Assembly (NCBI GenBank): GCA_041744575.1
Contig: JBGTKP010000045.1
Coordinates: 62,001 to 126,000, forward strand
Direction of reading: 5' to 3'
From: JTS-RE37 sp041744575
Lineage (GTDB): Bacteria; Bacteroidota; Bacteroidia; Flavobacteriales; Flavobacteriaceae
DNA: 64,000 bases
Each line of letters opens with the position of its first letter. Position 1 is the first letter of the stretch. A program made the translations under genes and the position numbers. The notes beneath the pieces are model-generated. The model did not search any database, was not told the DNA's origin, and saw only the letters and a list, made by a program, of their open reading frames with translations. Below, piece after piece: positions 17,762 through 27,964 of this stretch.

Positions 17762-20700
17762 TTATTTGTCCGCGATAACTTCTTTCTCTTCCGGAATCAT
17801 AGTCGGATGTGTGGTTGCTTCAGGGAGTACTGATTTTCGGAACCAGCGTGTGGCATCATTGAAGATCAGAAATAAACAAGGGACTATCAGTAGAATAATA
17901 GAGGTGGCGAAAATGATACCGAAACCGAGGGAGATGGCCATGGGGATCAGGTAAAATGCCTGACTCGAGCTCTCAAGGATGATAGGTGTAAGTCCGCCGA
18001 AAGTGGTGAGGGTGGTGAGCATGATGGGCCGGAATCTGCGCAATCCTGCTTCATGGATAGCGTCAAACAGGGAGTGGCCTTGCTTTTTAAGCTTATTGGC
18101 ATAATCAATCATGATCAGGGAGTCATTGACTACCACCCCGGATAAGGCCAGAACTCCCATTAGGCTTACAAGCGAAAGATCGTAGCCCAGAAGAATATGA
18201 CCAATGACGGCACCGACAATGCCGAAAGGAATGGCGGTCATGACTATGAGTGGTTGGGTATAACTCCCAAAAGCCACGGCCAGCAGGGTATATATCAGTA
18301 ACATCGCTATGGAGAATCCAGCCCACAGGGTTTCTGTACTCTCTCTCATATCAGCCTGGCTCCCTTCAAAACTCCAGGTAATTCCGGGGAAATCTGCCCG
18401 AAGCTGAGGCAGGATATCGCTTTCCACCGATGTAATGACGCGGGAGACAGCATTGGCGGGTTCCACGTCCATCCCGACGTTGACCACTCTCCGGCCATTC
18501 CGTCTGTTAATACTGCTAAAAGCCTCACGCTGCTCTATCTTCACCACGTCCATAAGGGGGACCTCTACTCCAGCCTCTGTCCTGATCAGGAAGTTTTCCA
18601 GGTTCTGAATGTCCTTTCGTTCCTCCCTGGGTAATTTTACACGAACTTCAATCTCGTTCATGCCACGCAGTTGCCGCATGGCCAGCGCCCCAAAGAATGC
18701 GTCCCTCACCTGCCGGCCCACCTCGTTGGAAGTCAGGCCGAGGTTACGGCCCTGGGGAAGAAGTTTAAAATCATATTGCAGTTTTCCCTTATTGTAATTA
18801 TCTGTAACATCCCTCGTGTTCTCAAATTCTTTCATGCGTTCAAGAAAGGTGGCACTGGCACGTTCGAGCACATTGATATCCGCATGGCTCAGATCCACAC
18901 TTATCGCCTGCTGTGCCCCGCCGGGTCCCCGTTCGGCCTCGAAGGTGATCTGGTCCACGCCTTCAATATCCCCAATATTATCACGCCATAAGGCTATTAC
19001 CTCAGCCGCGGTGATATCTCTTTTATCCGGGGGCAGCATCACGATTTCCACATCAATAAAGTTCTGACCCCGCACGTTGGTTTTGATACCCTCCGCAACC
19101 TCGTACAAATTGTATTCCTCAAACATACGCCGGGTGGCCGTAGTAATATCGTGGGCAACTTTAGCAGCCTGGTCAGGTGTAGTCCCTACAGGGAGACGCA
19201 CTCCGGCTTCAATTTCATCCGCCGCGACTTCCGGCATCATGATCATTCCCATATGACCGCTAAACCCGTAACCACCCACGATCAGAAGGAGCGCGACGGC
19301 AGCACTTAGTGTAACATAGCGGTACTGAAGACAGAGGTCCAGGAATGGCCTGTAGTAGTTGTCTATAAACCGGTCAAATCCATCAGCAAAAGATTGTTGC
19401 CACCCTTCCAGAACTTTCACCCACTTTTTTTTGGTTTTCTTTTTACTCAGGTGGGCAAGGTGGGATGGGAGGATAAAAAGGGCTTCTATAAGAGATACCG
19501 CCAGGATGACAATGACCACAGCCGGCAGTGGTTGCCAGAATTTACCAGTTTCTCCAGGCATGAAGAGCAGCGGGGCAAAAGCGATGATCGTAGTGACAAT
19601 ACTGAAGACAACAGGCATCGACACATCTTTTGTTCCCTCGATGGCTGCCTTGATCGGGGACATTCCCTTTTTCCGGTATTCATATACATTCTCTCCGACC
19701 ACAATGGCGTCGTCGACCACGATCCCTAATACAACCAGAAATCCAAACATTGAGATCATATTGACACTGATCCCAAACAGGGGAAGGAAGATCATACCTC
19801 CAATAAAAGAGACCGTCATACCTGTCATCACCCAAAAGGCAAGCCTGTATTCGAGAAAAAGGGTGAGGATGATCAGGACAATGATAATGGCCAGAAAACC
19901 ATTCTCGGTAAGCAGGGAAAGCCGTTCCCGGTAGTCTTCCGCCCGGTTGCTGTCAGTGCGGAATGAAATACCCGGGGGCAGCTGAAAATCTTCAAGGATT
20001 TTCTGAACCTCATCCGCAATCTCCAGTGGTGACTGATCACCGATACGGAAGATGCTAAGTTCCACATAATTGGCCTGATTGAATTGGCCGTGGAAACCGG
20101 TTTCCTCGAAGCCATCCGTTACCGTTGCGATATCCTTTAAGGTGACTTTCGCGCCGGAGGGGGAAGATATAATGGTAATATTTCCGAATTCTTCGGCCCA
20201 TTGCTTTCGCTCCTGCATTCTCAGCAGTATTTCACCCGCCTGGGTTTCGACGGCTCCTGCAGGAACATCTTCGCTGCTTTGAGCGATGATACCAGCCACC
20301 TGTCCAAGGGTAAGATTGTACTTGCGCAAATTGTGCCTGGGAATTTCCACGCTGGTTTCATATTCCGGTACGTTTCCAAGTTCAACCTGTGTGATTTTTG
20401 GATTGCTTAAGAGAATATTCCGGAGTCTTTCAGCGAGCAGCCGAAGTGTCCATATATCCACCTTTCCATAGAGGCCGATCTGAATGACATCCTGTTGACG
20501 TGACTGCAGACTCACTTCGGGTTGTTCGATGTCGTCGGGGAAGGTCCGGATCCTGTTGATCGCCTGGTCGATATCCTGGAATGCCTTCATCCGCTCTGTC
20601 CCGGTGATCAGTTCTATAAGGACTTCCCCTGAACCCTCATCGGCCTGAGATACCACTTCCTTGATTCCCTGTACGCCTCGCACGGCTTCCTCAACTGGTT

Positions 20701-20935
20701 GCAGGATGCCCTGTTCCACTTCCGCAGGGGAAGCGCCTGGATACTGAACACGGACTTCGACAAAATCGAGCTGAAATTCCGGGAATACCTCCTTCTGTAT
20801 TTTCACCATGGTATAGATCCCTCCAAACAGAAGCAGGATCATCAGGAGGTTGGTAGCAATCGAGTTGCGTGCCATATAACCGATAGCCCCTTCTTTTCTG
20901 GGTGTTTTGGCCTGACCTTTTTTATTATCCTTCAT
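17762..20935 (-). CDS. RND efflux transporter permease subunit (AcrB/HAE1 type)
   Basis: The inner-membrane pump of a tripartite efflux system, about 1057 residues from the ATG chosen here. It has the standard layout: first helix ARNSIATNLLMILLLFGGIY, a large periplasmic loop, a helix bundle with GIVVDDAIVVGENVYEYRK carrying the paired aspartates of the proton relay, and a repeat of this arrangement in the second half. A longer frame runs upstream to 21010 but would lie deep in the adaptor gene. The ATG at 20935 gives an 11-base overlap with that gene and a normal N-terminus. The substrate is unknown, probably drugs or amphiphiles. Confidence 0.92.
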   Translation of the reverse strand: MKDNKKGQAKTPRKEGAIGYMARNSIATNLLMILLLFGGIYTMVKIQKEVFPEFQLDFVEVRVQYPGASPAEVEQGILQPVEEAVRGVQGIKEVVSQADEGSGEVLIELITGTERMKAFQDIDQAINRIRTFPDDIEQPEVSLQSRQQDVIQIGLYGKVDIWTLRLLAERLRNILLSNPKITQVELGNVPEYETSVEIPRHNLRKYNLTLGQVAGIIAQSSEDVPAGAVETQAGEILLRMQERKQWAEEFGNITIISSPSGAKVTLKDIATVTDGFEETGFHGQFNQANYVELSIFRIGDQSPLEIADEVQKILEDFQLPPGISFRTDSNRAEDYRERLSLLTENGFLAIIIVLIILTLFLEYRLAFWVMTGMTVSFIGGMIFLPLFGISVNMISMFGFLVVLGIVVDDAIVVGENVYEYRKKGMSPIKAAIEGTKDVSMPVVFSIVTTIIAFAPLLFMPGETGKFWQPLPAVVIVILAVSLIEALFILPSHLAHLSKKKTKKKWVKVLEGWQQSFADGFDRFIDNYYRPFLDLCLQYRYVTLSAAVALLLIVGGYGFSGHMGMIMMPEVAADEIEAGVRLPVGTTPDQAAKVAHDITTATRRMFEEYNLYEVAEGIKTNVRGQNFIDVEIVMLPPDKRDITAAEVIALWRDNIGDIEGVDQITFEAERGPGGAQQAISVDLSHADINVLERASATFLERMKEFENTRDVTDNYNKGKLQYDFKLLPQGRNLGLTSNEVGRQVRDAFFGALAMRQLRGMNEIEVRVKLPREERKDIQNLENFLIRTEAGVEVPLMDVVKIEQREAFSSINRRNGRRVVNVGMDVEPANAVSRVITSVESDILPQLRADFPGITWSFEGSQADMRESTETLWAGFSIAMLLIYTLLAVAFGSYTQPLIVMTAIPFGIVGAVIGHILLGYDLSLVSLMGVLALSGVVVNDSLIMIDYANKLKKQGHSLFDAIHEAGLRRFRPIMLTTLTTFGGLTPIILESSSQAFYLIPMAISLGFGIIFATSIILLIVPCLFLIFNDATRWFRKSVLPEATTHPTMIPEEKEVIADK

Positions 20936-22133
20936 CTGAACCTTTTTCTTTGGAAGCCTGTTTGTCTGATCTGTCTTCGGTGCGCAACTCAATCCCTTCA
21001 GTAATGGCACTCAGATTGGTGGTAACGATCATTTCTCCATTTTCCAGACCCTGACGGATATAGGCATAGGTATCATCTGTAAGGATCACTTCCACTTCCC
21101 GGATCTCCAGTTTTCCATCTTTCATCACCCAGACGGTATCATTGTTCCTGACATAACCTTTTTCAAGGCGAATAACATTTTCAAGTGGCTTTGCCCTGAT
21201 CCCGAGTTCAACAAATGCACCTATCATCAGTTTTGGCTGCTCTTTTGCATTTTCATAGTATCCGAGAGGATCTTCAACTTTTACCAAAACCCTGGCAAGC
21301 CGGGTCTGTTCATCCAGGGCACCCACCTGCCGGTCAAGGTAACCTTCCCGGGAAGCGCCTTGCAGCCATGCGGTGGAATTCTTTATTTCGACCGGTGATC
21401 CTTTTTCCCCACTTATCTTAGGAAAACTGAGCCATTGCAGCTGGCTAACCTGTACATTGGCGTTAACCCAGTAAAAGTCGGTCCCCACCAGGCGGCCAAG
21501 GTCGTCACCGGGGGCTACCTGAGATCCGAGGGTGACATTCTGTGACAGGATATGGGCGTCGAACGGAGCCCTTATTGTGGTTCTCCCGAGATTGACTTTG
21601 GCCTGTTCAACCACAGCCTGTGAGGCCCGGATAGTGGCCTTCACCGCGTTGAGCTGAGGTTTTCTGAGTACGAGTTCACGTTCATTTCCGGAGAGCGAGT
21701 CCCCTCCAATCAGTTGGAGATCCTGCTCTGCGACCTGCTGTCTGCCCATTTCCATAGCCATATTCGTTTCCGACTGCAGGAGTTCACTTGTACGCAATTC
21801 CAGGGTATTCCGGTAATCCGACGGATCTATCTGTAAAAGGATTTCATTCTTTTTTACGAATCCTCCGGGGGTAAAACCGGCATCTCTCCGGATCACCTGT
21901 CCGGAGACCATAGGGCTTATGGTTACATCCTCTACAGGTTGTACCGTTCCGGTGGCAGTGATCACCGGCTCAAATTTCCCGCGTTCGACAGGAAGTACGT
22001 CGACGAGAATGGCCGTCTGTACAGAAGCACCTTCCCGTTTGGCTTCAGGTTCTGTAAGGTAAATAAGCGCAGTGATTGCCCCTCCTGCGAGAAGGATAAT
22101 TAAACATAGGATGCGTACTTTTTTCTTATCCAT
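20925..22133 (-). CDS. RND efflux periplasmic adaptor subunit (MFP/HlyD family)
   Basis: The membrane-fusion protein of the efflux system (402 residues). It has an N-terminal membrane anchor (ILCLIILLAGGAITALIYL), then a barrel-sandwich hybrid half (ATGTVQPVEDVTISPMVSG), a short coiled-coil hairpin around residues 105-190 and the second lipoyl half (TTIRAPFDAHILSQNVTLG). It lies between the outer-membrane factor gene (16-base gap) and the permease gene (overlapping), in the usual RND operon order. Confidence 0.92.
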   Translation of the reverse strand: MDKKKVRILCLIILLAGGAITALIYLTEPEAKREGASVQTAILVDVLPVERGKFEPVITATGTVQPVEDVTISPMVSGQVIRRDAGFTPGGFVKKNEILLQIDPSDYRNTLELRTSELLQSETNMAMEMGRQQVAEQDLQLIGGDSLSGNERELVLRKPQLNAVKATIRASQAVVEQAKVNLGRTTIRAPFDAHILSQNVTLGSQVAPGDDLGRLVGTDFYWVNANVQVSQLQWLSFPKISGEKGSPVEIKNSTAWLQGASREGYLDRQVGALDEQTRLARVLVKVEDPLGYYENAKEQPKLMIGAFVELGIRAKPLENVIRLEKGYVRNNDTVWVMKDGKLEIREVEVILTDDTYAYIRQGLENGEMIVTTNLSAITEGIELRTEDRSDKQASKEKGSDEG

Positions 22134-22149
22134 AAAAATGAGTTAGCTG

Positions 22150-23565
22150 TCAGGGATCCAGATTCCTTCCTGTTTCGAATCCGCCGGCCAGTGCCCGGTA
22201 TAAGCCGATCCGTATTTGTATTTGGTCAGACCTGGCCGATGTCAGGTCCCGCCGTAGTTGCTGTTCCTGATCCAGGGAGAGCAGGATATCAAGGTAAGGG
22301 CTGAGTCCGTTCAGAAATTCTATCCGCAACTGCGCATTGGTTTTAAGGGCCAGGTCCAGTTGTCGTTCTATTACCAACAGTCGTTTCTGTTGTTGTTCTT
22401 CCTGCAACAGCGCGTCCTCAACTTCCCGGAATGCTACCAGCACCTCCTGTCCATATTCATAAAGTCGCTGCTGCTTTACAGCCTCATTTCGGTTTACTTC
22501 GGCGCTGAGCTGACCCCCGTAAAAAAGTGGAGCCAACAAATTCCCTGTGATGGAATAGGCCCAGTTCCGAAAGAGGTTTTCAAAATTGTTGGAGCGGAGC
22601 TGTCCCCTTCCTCCGACCGAAAGTCTGGGATACTTGGCCCTGACAGCGGAGGCCAGATCGCGATCAGCGGCTAAAAGCAGGGTGTGTGCCTGTCTGATAT
22701 CAGGACGACGGCGCAAGAGTTCCAGTGGCAGGCCTGCATCGGGCAGGGCCGGTAAGGCAGGAAGATCATTTATTTCCGCGCCTCTGAATCCCTGAGGCTG
22801 ATGTCCTAAAAGGACAGCGAGCTGATTTTCAAGTAGGCTGACCTGGGTTTCAAAAATGATTTTTTGTTCCCTGGTACTTTCCAGAAGTTGGGTCTGCCGT
22901 AGGATATCCACAGCGCGGATCTGCCCGCTCCCAAATCTTGCACGGATAAGTTGCATAATGTCCTCATTAGTGGAAATCTGATCCTCCGCAAGCCGAAGCT
23001 GGGATTTGGCTGCGGCAATCTGATACCAGACGGAGGCTATCTCGGCGGAAAGAGAAATAGCGGCGGTCTGGTAGTCCAGAAGACTCGCTTCGGCACGGAG
23101 TTTCTCTGCCTGGACCCCAGTGCGGATACGGCCCCACAGGTCGATCTCATACGAGGCGGAAACGCCTAATTGGGTATTTTCCCCCCCTGCAAAATCAGGT
23201 TCCGGGCGGTTCCGTGCCGTTTGGGCAGAAAGTTCAACCTGTGGCCACTTGGACGAGGCTTCCCTGGCGACCACCGCATCAGCGCTCAGAAATTGCTGCC
23301 ATGTGGCCGCAAGATCGAAATTGTTTTGCAAGGCGCTGTCAATAATGTCATTCAGTTGCTTATCTTCAAATGCCGTCCACCACGCTTCGTCCAGGATTTC
23401 CTGGCCAGATTCTGAGAAATCTTTTATGTCCGTAATGGGCATATCCACATTGGTAAACCTGGGAGAGCAGGCTTGTAAAATGATGGCAATCCACGAAACC
23501 AAAAGGACGGAAAAAGTCTTTTTGTCCGGTTCAAAGTTGAAATGGAATTGCCTGATACCAAACAT
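22150..23565 (-). CDS. RND efflux outer-membrane factor lipoprotein (TolC/NodT family)
   Basis: The outer-membrane channel of the efflux system (471 residues), first gene of the operon. It carries a lipobox (LQAC, Cys33), as usual for the NodT branch. Two repeated coiled-coil/strand halves are visible, with the family segment LELLRRRPDIRQAHTLLLAADRDL near the middle and a similar pattern near the C-terminus. It would be anchored in the outer membrane and docked to the adaptor encoded next. Confidence 0.92.
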   Translation of the reverse strand: MFGIRQFHFNFEPDKKTFSVLLVSWIAIILQACSPRFTNVDMPITDIKDFSESGQEILDEAWWTAFEDKQLNDIIDSALQNNFDLAATWQQFLSADAVVAREASSKWPQVELSAQTARNRPEPDFAGGENTQLGVSASYEIDLWGRIRTGVQAEKLRAEASLLDYQTAAISLSAEIASVWYQIAAAKSQLRLAEDQISTNEDIMQLIRARFGSGQIRAVDILRQTQLLESTREQKIIFETQVSLLENQLAVLLGHQPQGFRGAEINDLPALPALPDAGLPLELLRRRPDIRQAHTLLLAADRDLASAVRAKYPRLSVGGRGQLRSNNFENLFRNWAYSITGNLLAPLFYGGQLSAEVNRNEAVKQQRLYEYGQEVLVAFREVEDALLQEEQQQKRLLVIERQLDLALKTNAQLRIEFLNGLSPYLDILLSLDQEQQLRRDLTSARSDQIQIRIGLYRALAGGFETGRNLDP

Positions 23566-23908
23566 GAACTGACGCCGTGGGTTATATATTTAATAAGGTG
23601 TGGGAAAAGCTGTTGTCCTTAAAAATACGGCTTTTTTTACAGCTTTCAAGGCATATCAGTTTTCAGGTCAGAATTTGGATCGATCGGATCAGGTCCGAAA
23701 TGGAAGACCGGGGCCATAAAAACCTTCACCTTTTTTCCCCAGGATATTGTGAAAAGTTTGCCTGGCATTGCCATCGTGATACTTCCTGTGATTCCAAAAA
23801 TCCTGGCGCCGTAGGGGATATGTCATTAACTGTTGACGAAGCGGTGCCAACTTTTGAATTGATAAACAAGTAATTACAGGATCACACTATCTTTATCTCA
23901 AAAATTAC
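23566..23908. other. Divergent intergenic region without a gene
   Basis: 343 bases between the divergent efflux operon and GH3-family gene. A 98-codon plus-strand frame (23577-23873) is open here, but its product has no recognisable domain and looks like chance coding. Promoters for both flanking units are expected, though none could be placed with confidence. Confidence 0.4.
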
Positions 23909-25432
23909 ATGCCTGTAATAGGAAATATCGTTAAGGGATTTATTGATCTTCGGGAAAAACTTGTGGCTGAGGTCCCTCCGGTGGAAGCCCAGAAAAAGGT
24001 GCTTCAAAAGTTATTGGAGAAAGCGAAAGAAACGGAATTCGGGAAGCATTATAAGTTTGAAGATATCCTGCAAAGTGCCCATCCGGCCATGGCATTTGCG
24101 ATGGGTGTTCCCTACTTTGATTACAAAAAAATGCAGACAGAATGGTGGCACAGGATCCATGATGGGATCCCTGAGGTAACCTGGCCCGGCATACCTGATT
24201 ACTTCGCTTTAAGCTCAGGTACAACTGGCAAATACAGCAAGCGTATCCCCGTAACCAGCGAAATGATCACGGCCATCCGTAATGCTGGACTGGAGCAGGT
24301 CTATGCGCTAAGCAATTTTAACATGCCCCCGGAATTCTTTGAAAAGGGTATTCTCATGTTGGGAAGTTCCACCGCCCTGACTCAGGTAGAAGATCATCAG
24401 GAAGGTGAGATCAGCGGGATAAGTGCCGGAAATATTCCTTCCTGGTTCAGAGGATACTACAAACCGGGAGAAGCCATCGCGGAAATAAATGATTGGGACG
24501 AAAAAGTACAGAAGATTGCCGAGAATGCGGCAGATTGGGATATTGGCGCCATCAGTGGCATCCCTTCCTGGATGGAACTGATGCTCCAAAAGGTGATCGA
24601 ATATCACGGGCTTAAAAACATTCATGAGGTATGGCCCAATTTGCAGGTGTTTACCACCGGGGGTGTGGCCTTCGGGCCTTACGAAAAAAGTTTTCGGGCG
24701 CTTCTGGCCCGCCCCATCATAATTATCGATACCTATCTGGCTTCAGAGGGATTTATTGCCTTTCAGAACAGGCCTGAAACGGATGCCATGAAGCTGGTAA
24801 CGGATGGCGGCATCTATTTTGAATTTGTCCCGTTTAAACCGGAATATATTAACCAGGATGGTTCGATTCGCTCGGAGGCTCCATCAGTAGACTTATCCGG
24901 GGTAGGGGTGGATGAGGAATATATATTGATCATCAGTACCGTTTCCGGGGCCTGGCGTTATCTGATAGGGGATACGATTACATTTACGGATGTAGCGCGT
25001 GCCGAAATAAAAATCACAGGCCGAACCAAGTTCTTTCTGAATGTGGTGGGGTCCCAGTTGTCTGTAAACAAGATGGATGATGCCATCAAATATCTGGAAG
25101 AAACTGTACCGCTTAAAATTTCTGAATATACGCTGTGTGCCAAAAGGATCGATGGTGAGTTCTTTCACTGTTGGTACCTTGGAACGGAGGCGAAGGTGGA
25201 TGATGAGGACCTTGCACAAAAGCTGGATACGTTTTTAAAGACGGCCAACAAGAATTACAGGGTAGCCCGGTCAAAGGCCTTAAAAGGAGTTCGGGTCACC
25301 TCCATCCCCGCCGCTGTTTTTTATGAATGGAATGGGAAACGGAAAAAGAAAGGGGGTCAGGTAAAAATGGAAAGGGTGATGAATGAAGAGAAGTTTGATG
25401 AATGGGAGCGATTTGTCCGGGAAAATATCTGA
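23909..25432 (+). CDS. GH3 auxin-responsive promoter family protein
   Basis: A 507-residue member of the ANL-like acyl/aminoacyl-adenylate-forming GH3 family. It is best known from plant auxin and jasmonate amide synthetases and is common but uncharacterised in Bacteroidota. The ATP-binding loop FALSSGTTGKYSKRIPVT is at residues about 105-122, with later family segments FTTGGVAFGPYE and GAWRYLIGDTITFTDV. It probably activates a carboxylic acid with ATP and joins it to an amine or other acceptor. Its substrate is unknown and it stands alone. Confidence 0.88.
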   Translation: MPVIGNIVKGFIDLREKLVAEVPPVEAQKKVLQKLLEKAKETEFGKHYKFEDILQSAHPAMAFAMGVPYFDYKKMQTEWWHRIHDGIPEVTWPGIPDYFALSSGTTGKYSKRIPVTSEMITAIRNAGLEQVYALSNFNMPPEFFEKGILMLGSSTALTQVEDHQEGEISGISAGNIPSWFRGYYKPGEAIAEINDWDEKVQKIAENAADWDIGAISGIPSWMELMLQKVIEYHGLKNIHEVWPNLQVFTTGGVAFGPYEKSFRALLARPIIIIDTYLASEGFIAFQNRPETDAMKLVTDGGIYFEFVPFKPEYINQDGSIRSEAPSVDLSGVGVDEEYILIISTVSGAWRYLIGDTITFTDVARAEIKITGRTKFFLNVVGSQLSVNKMDDAIKYLEETVPLKISEYTLCAKRIDGEFFHCWYLGTEAKVDDEDLAQKLDTFLKTANKNYRVARSKALKGVRVTSIPAAVFYEWNGKRKKKGGQVKMERVMNEEKFDEWERFVRENI

Positions 25433-25435
25433 ATG

Positions 25436-26029
25436 TTATGTATCCGCTTTGGCCACCATGTCCATGATCTCCTCAGGAGATAAATAGTACCGCCTGATCC
25501 TATCCTTGTATTTTTTTGGAATGTCGGCATGGTCCAGGATAAATTTTTTTGTGTCCAGGATATAATTCCCCATGCCGCTGGCAACGGCAAAGGTATCTGC
25601 CGCACGTTCGGCTTCCCTGATATGGGATCCGTAAAAAAGGTACTTAAGGCCGAACCAGAGTAGGTCCAGGCTGCTTCTGTCCTTATAATCCATGATATGA
25701 CCCAGCTCATGTCCGAGCCATCCGATCAGAATTCCTTCTGAAACATCTTTTGTAAGGAACTGCCGGCCCGAAATCTTAAACCGTTTACTGATGAGGACCA
25801 CATATTTCCGCTTTTTTCTGGAACCAAATAAGCTGCGGAGCGTTGGTTGTGCAAGCATGGTTGATTTCCAGACTTTTTCTTTTAATTTAAACACGATCGG
25901 CGTCTTCCTCAACTCAGGGTAGAAGGACAAGGCTGTAGTCGCATGTCTGCAGAGGGATGGTGGTGCCACATGGCAAGAATTTAAAGTAAACGAAGTCATA
26001 CGTGATAAAGGGAGCAAAAGTACGTGCAT
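25436..26029 (-). CDS. Putative zinc metallopeptidase (HExxH, M48-like)
   Basis: A 197-residue protein with a clear zincin motif HELGH at 107-111 inside GWLGHELGHIMDY, and a second acidic segment EAERAADTFAV at 139-149 that could supply the third zinc ligand, as in M48-type peptidases. The block ALSFYPELRKTPIVFKLK plus STMLAQPTL appears conserved in Bacteroidota relatives, from memory. The true start is uncertain: an ATG at residue 11 would also serve. It converges on the GH3-family gene with 3 bases between. The substrate is unknown. Confidence 0.65.
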   Translation of the reverse strand: MHVLLLPLSRMTSFTLNSCHVAPPSLCRHATTALSFYPELRKTPIVFKLKEKVWKSTMLAQPTLRSLFGSRKKRKYVVLISKRFKISGRQFLTKDVSEGILIGWLGHELGHIMDYKDRSSLDLLWFGLKYLFYGSHIREAERAADTFAVASGMGNYILDTKKFILDHADIPKKYKDRIRRYYLSPEEIMDMVAKADT

Positions 26030-26237
26030 TTTTCCGGATATGGCATGTCATTAAAAAAAGGAAGGCGCAGGGCCATTGGTCCCAGATTGACAACTTGCGG
26101 GCAGGCCGATTCATGAAGAATTTTCGCGGGCAGGATCGTGTGGGTTGTATATGTAGTGAAATGCAGGCTTGTGGATTCCCCGTATATCAAAAATAAAAAG
26201 ATAATATCCCATTGGGAAAAATGGGATCACATGAATA

Positions 26238-27131
26238 TTAAAGGAATTTCTGCAGGTTTTTTTTAAAGTAGTCCGCACTATCCGAGATACTGCGCATGGG
26301 GGAGTGTGCAAAATTTCCGCCTTGTTCCAGATAATAGAATTCCAGCCCGGAAGTCTTCGGATCCGGGAGGATATCTACGTAATCGATGGAGCCATTTCCC
26401 AACTCCGTATAATCCCTGGTCATTTTATCCATGTCCTTGATATGCCACATGACGTAGCGACCCGGTTGCTCACTGATCAATTCTTTAGGGCTGCGAGGGG
26501 CTGAATGCATCACCCAGTACAGGTCCATTTGCAGTTTGACCAAAGCGGGATCTGTTTCGCGAAGAATAATGTCAAATCCGGTTTCTCCGTTGTGATCCTC
26601 AAATTCAAAGTCATGATTGTGATAAGCAAATCCGAGCCCGGCTGCATTAACCTGCTCTCCGATGGCATTTAATTTTTGAGCCAGCTTTTTAAAATTATCA
26701 AGGGTGCGCAGTTCCGGAGCCAGCCAAGGCCATGTGATATAGCGCATCTTTACCGTTTGGGCCCCTTTGATGCATTGGTCGACAAATCGCCTAAGATCGT
26801 CTTCCGATCTGGTGAGATAAGGAGAAAACTCATAGTGGCCGCTGGAGGCGGTAAGCTGCAGATCGTCAAGGATGTTTTTGAATTCCGGGGAAGGAAACCC
26901 GTAATACGTGTCTTTTTCGCCGTCAAAACCGAAGGTTTCAAAATCTTCATATCCCATGGCCCTGGCAGCTTTCAGGCTTGCAATGGGGTCGTTGGCCATA
27001 TCCTGCCGGATGGTAAAGAGCTGTAATCCCATTTTAAACGTACTTTTGACCGGCTTGGAGTATATAGGGGCAGGCAACAGGACGGTTGTAGCTGCTAATC
27101 CAGTGGTTTCAATAAAGGTCCTTCGTTTCAT
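26238..27131 (-). CDS. Exported sugar isomerase/epimerase-like TIM barrel
   Basis: A 297-residue xylose-isomerase-like TIM barrel with a Tat-style N-terminus (KRRTFIETTGLAATTVLLPAP), so it is probably exported folded to the periplasm. Likely metal-site segments are GFAYHNHDFEF, KLQMDLYWV and YVMWHIKDMDK. Such exported family members are abundant in Bacteroidota that degrade keto-sugars or glycosides. It is separated from the main sugar locus by 10 kb and has no partner gene beside it. Confidence 0.83.
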   Translation of the reverse strand: MKRRTFIETTGLAATTVLLPAPIYSKPVKSTFKMGLQLFTIRQDMANDPIASLKAARAMGYEDFETFGFDGEKDTYYGFPSPEFKNILDDLQLTASSGHYEFSPYLTRSEDDLRRFVDQCIKGAQTVKMRYITWPWLAPELRTLDNFKKLAQKLNAIGEQVNAAGLGFAYHNHDFEFEDHNGETGFDIILRETDPALVKLQMDLYWVMHSAPRSPKELISEQPGRYVMWHIKDMDKMTRDYTELGNGSIDYVDILPDPKTSGLEFYYLEQGGNFAHSPMRSISDSADYFKKNLQKFL

Positions 27132-27418
27132 AGATAAAAAGTAAAGCCTAAAGATACATATTTATTCAAGTGATGGGATGGATTTAAGCAGATGCAAAGG
27201 GGTGGTGATGCGGTCCGGAGCGGCGATGTATAAAGTGGCCATTGAGGTTTTGTCTTGTTTTATTGGCAAGCAAAGCCGGTGCTGACCTGTTTTGCCAAAG
27301 GAAAATACAGAGGGTATTCCATAATAAAGTATTTAGTTTATATCTTTCAAATTCTCAAAACAAGAATGTGAAAAGCCACATGGTCCGGGTGATTGACCAT
27401 GTCATAATCAAGCAAAGG

Positions 27419-27964
27419 ATGAGCGCAGGGAAATCGATTTTTGCCATAGAGGGAGAATGGTCCAACAGCCTGAAATCCGGGCTGACCATCAAATCTTCGA
27501 TTCATTTTTTAAATGAAGTTTACGGCATCCCCTATATTTTCAGGAAGACGAACAATCCTGAATCATTGATTACCTATCTGAGACAATGTTCCAGATATGG
27601 TTCTTACGGAATTTTAATGTTGTCCTTTCATGGAAGCAGCAAAGGTCTTACGATTGCAAAGGGACAAACCATTAGTCTGGAGAAGCTGGGTGAAAATTGT
27701 GCCGGATTGTTTAGTGATAAAATAATTCACTTTAGTTCCTGTTCCATAGCCCGTTCCGTGGGAGATCTGGAAAGATTTAAAGAGATCACCTGTGCACGAA
27801 AAGTCATGGGTTACCGCAAAGATGTAGACTTTCTGGAAAGCACCCTTTTTGACATCGCCTTACTGCATAATTTGCACCACTACGAAAGGCTGGGTTATGT
27901 ACCCAAGAATTTGGAGAAAAAGTACAGGAGTTTATATAACAAGCTGGACTTCGTGATGGTGTAA
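27419..27964 (+). CDS. Caspase-like/DUF6642-type protein
   Basis: A small cytoplasmic protein with a His-Cys dyad in caspase-fold arrangement. ILMLSFHGSSKG gives the histidine and IIHFSSCSIA the cysteine 37 residues later, at about residues 71 and 108 from the start chosen here. The N-terminal KSIFAIEGEWSN resembles the beginning of DUF6642 proteins. The frame is open from 27242, but the early part (MRFCLVLLAS...) looks non-coding; an ATG at 27380 is an alternative start. It is the first gene of the conflict-domain island and may be a protease or protease-like regulator. Activity is not proven. Confidence 0.6.
   Translation: MSAGKSIFAIEGEWSNSLKSGLTIKSSIHFLNEVYGIPYIFRKTNNPESLITYLRQCSRYGSYGILMLSFHGSSKGLTIAKGQTISLEKLGENCAGLFSDKIIHFSSCSIARSVGDLERFKEITCARKVMGYRKDVDFLESTLFDIALLHNLHHYERLGYVPKNLEKKYRSLYNKLDFVMV

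Noticed and set aside
17762..21010. Longer RND permease start at 21010
   Set aside because: It would overlap the adaptor gene by 86 bases and adds a non-family N-terminus; the ATG at 20935 gives the normal start.
23577..23873. 98-codon plus-strand frame between the efflux operon and the GH3-family gene
   Set aside because: No domain or membrane pattern, unusual amino-acid mix, and it covers the expected divergent promoter region.
27242..27418. Upstream extension of the caspase-like gene
   Set aside because: The first 59 codons do not resemble the family and include an AT-rich, promoter-like stretch; the ATG at 27419 (or 27380) fits better.
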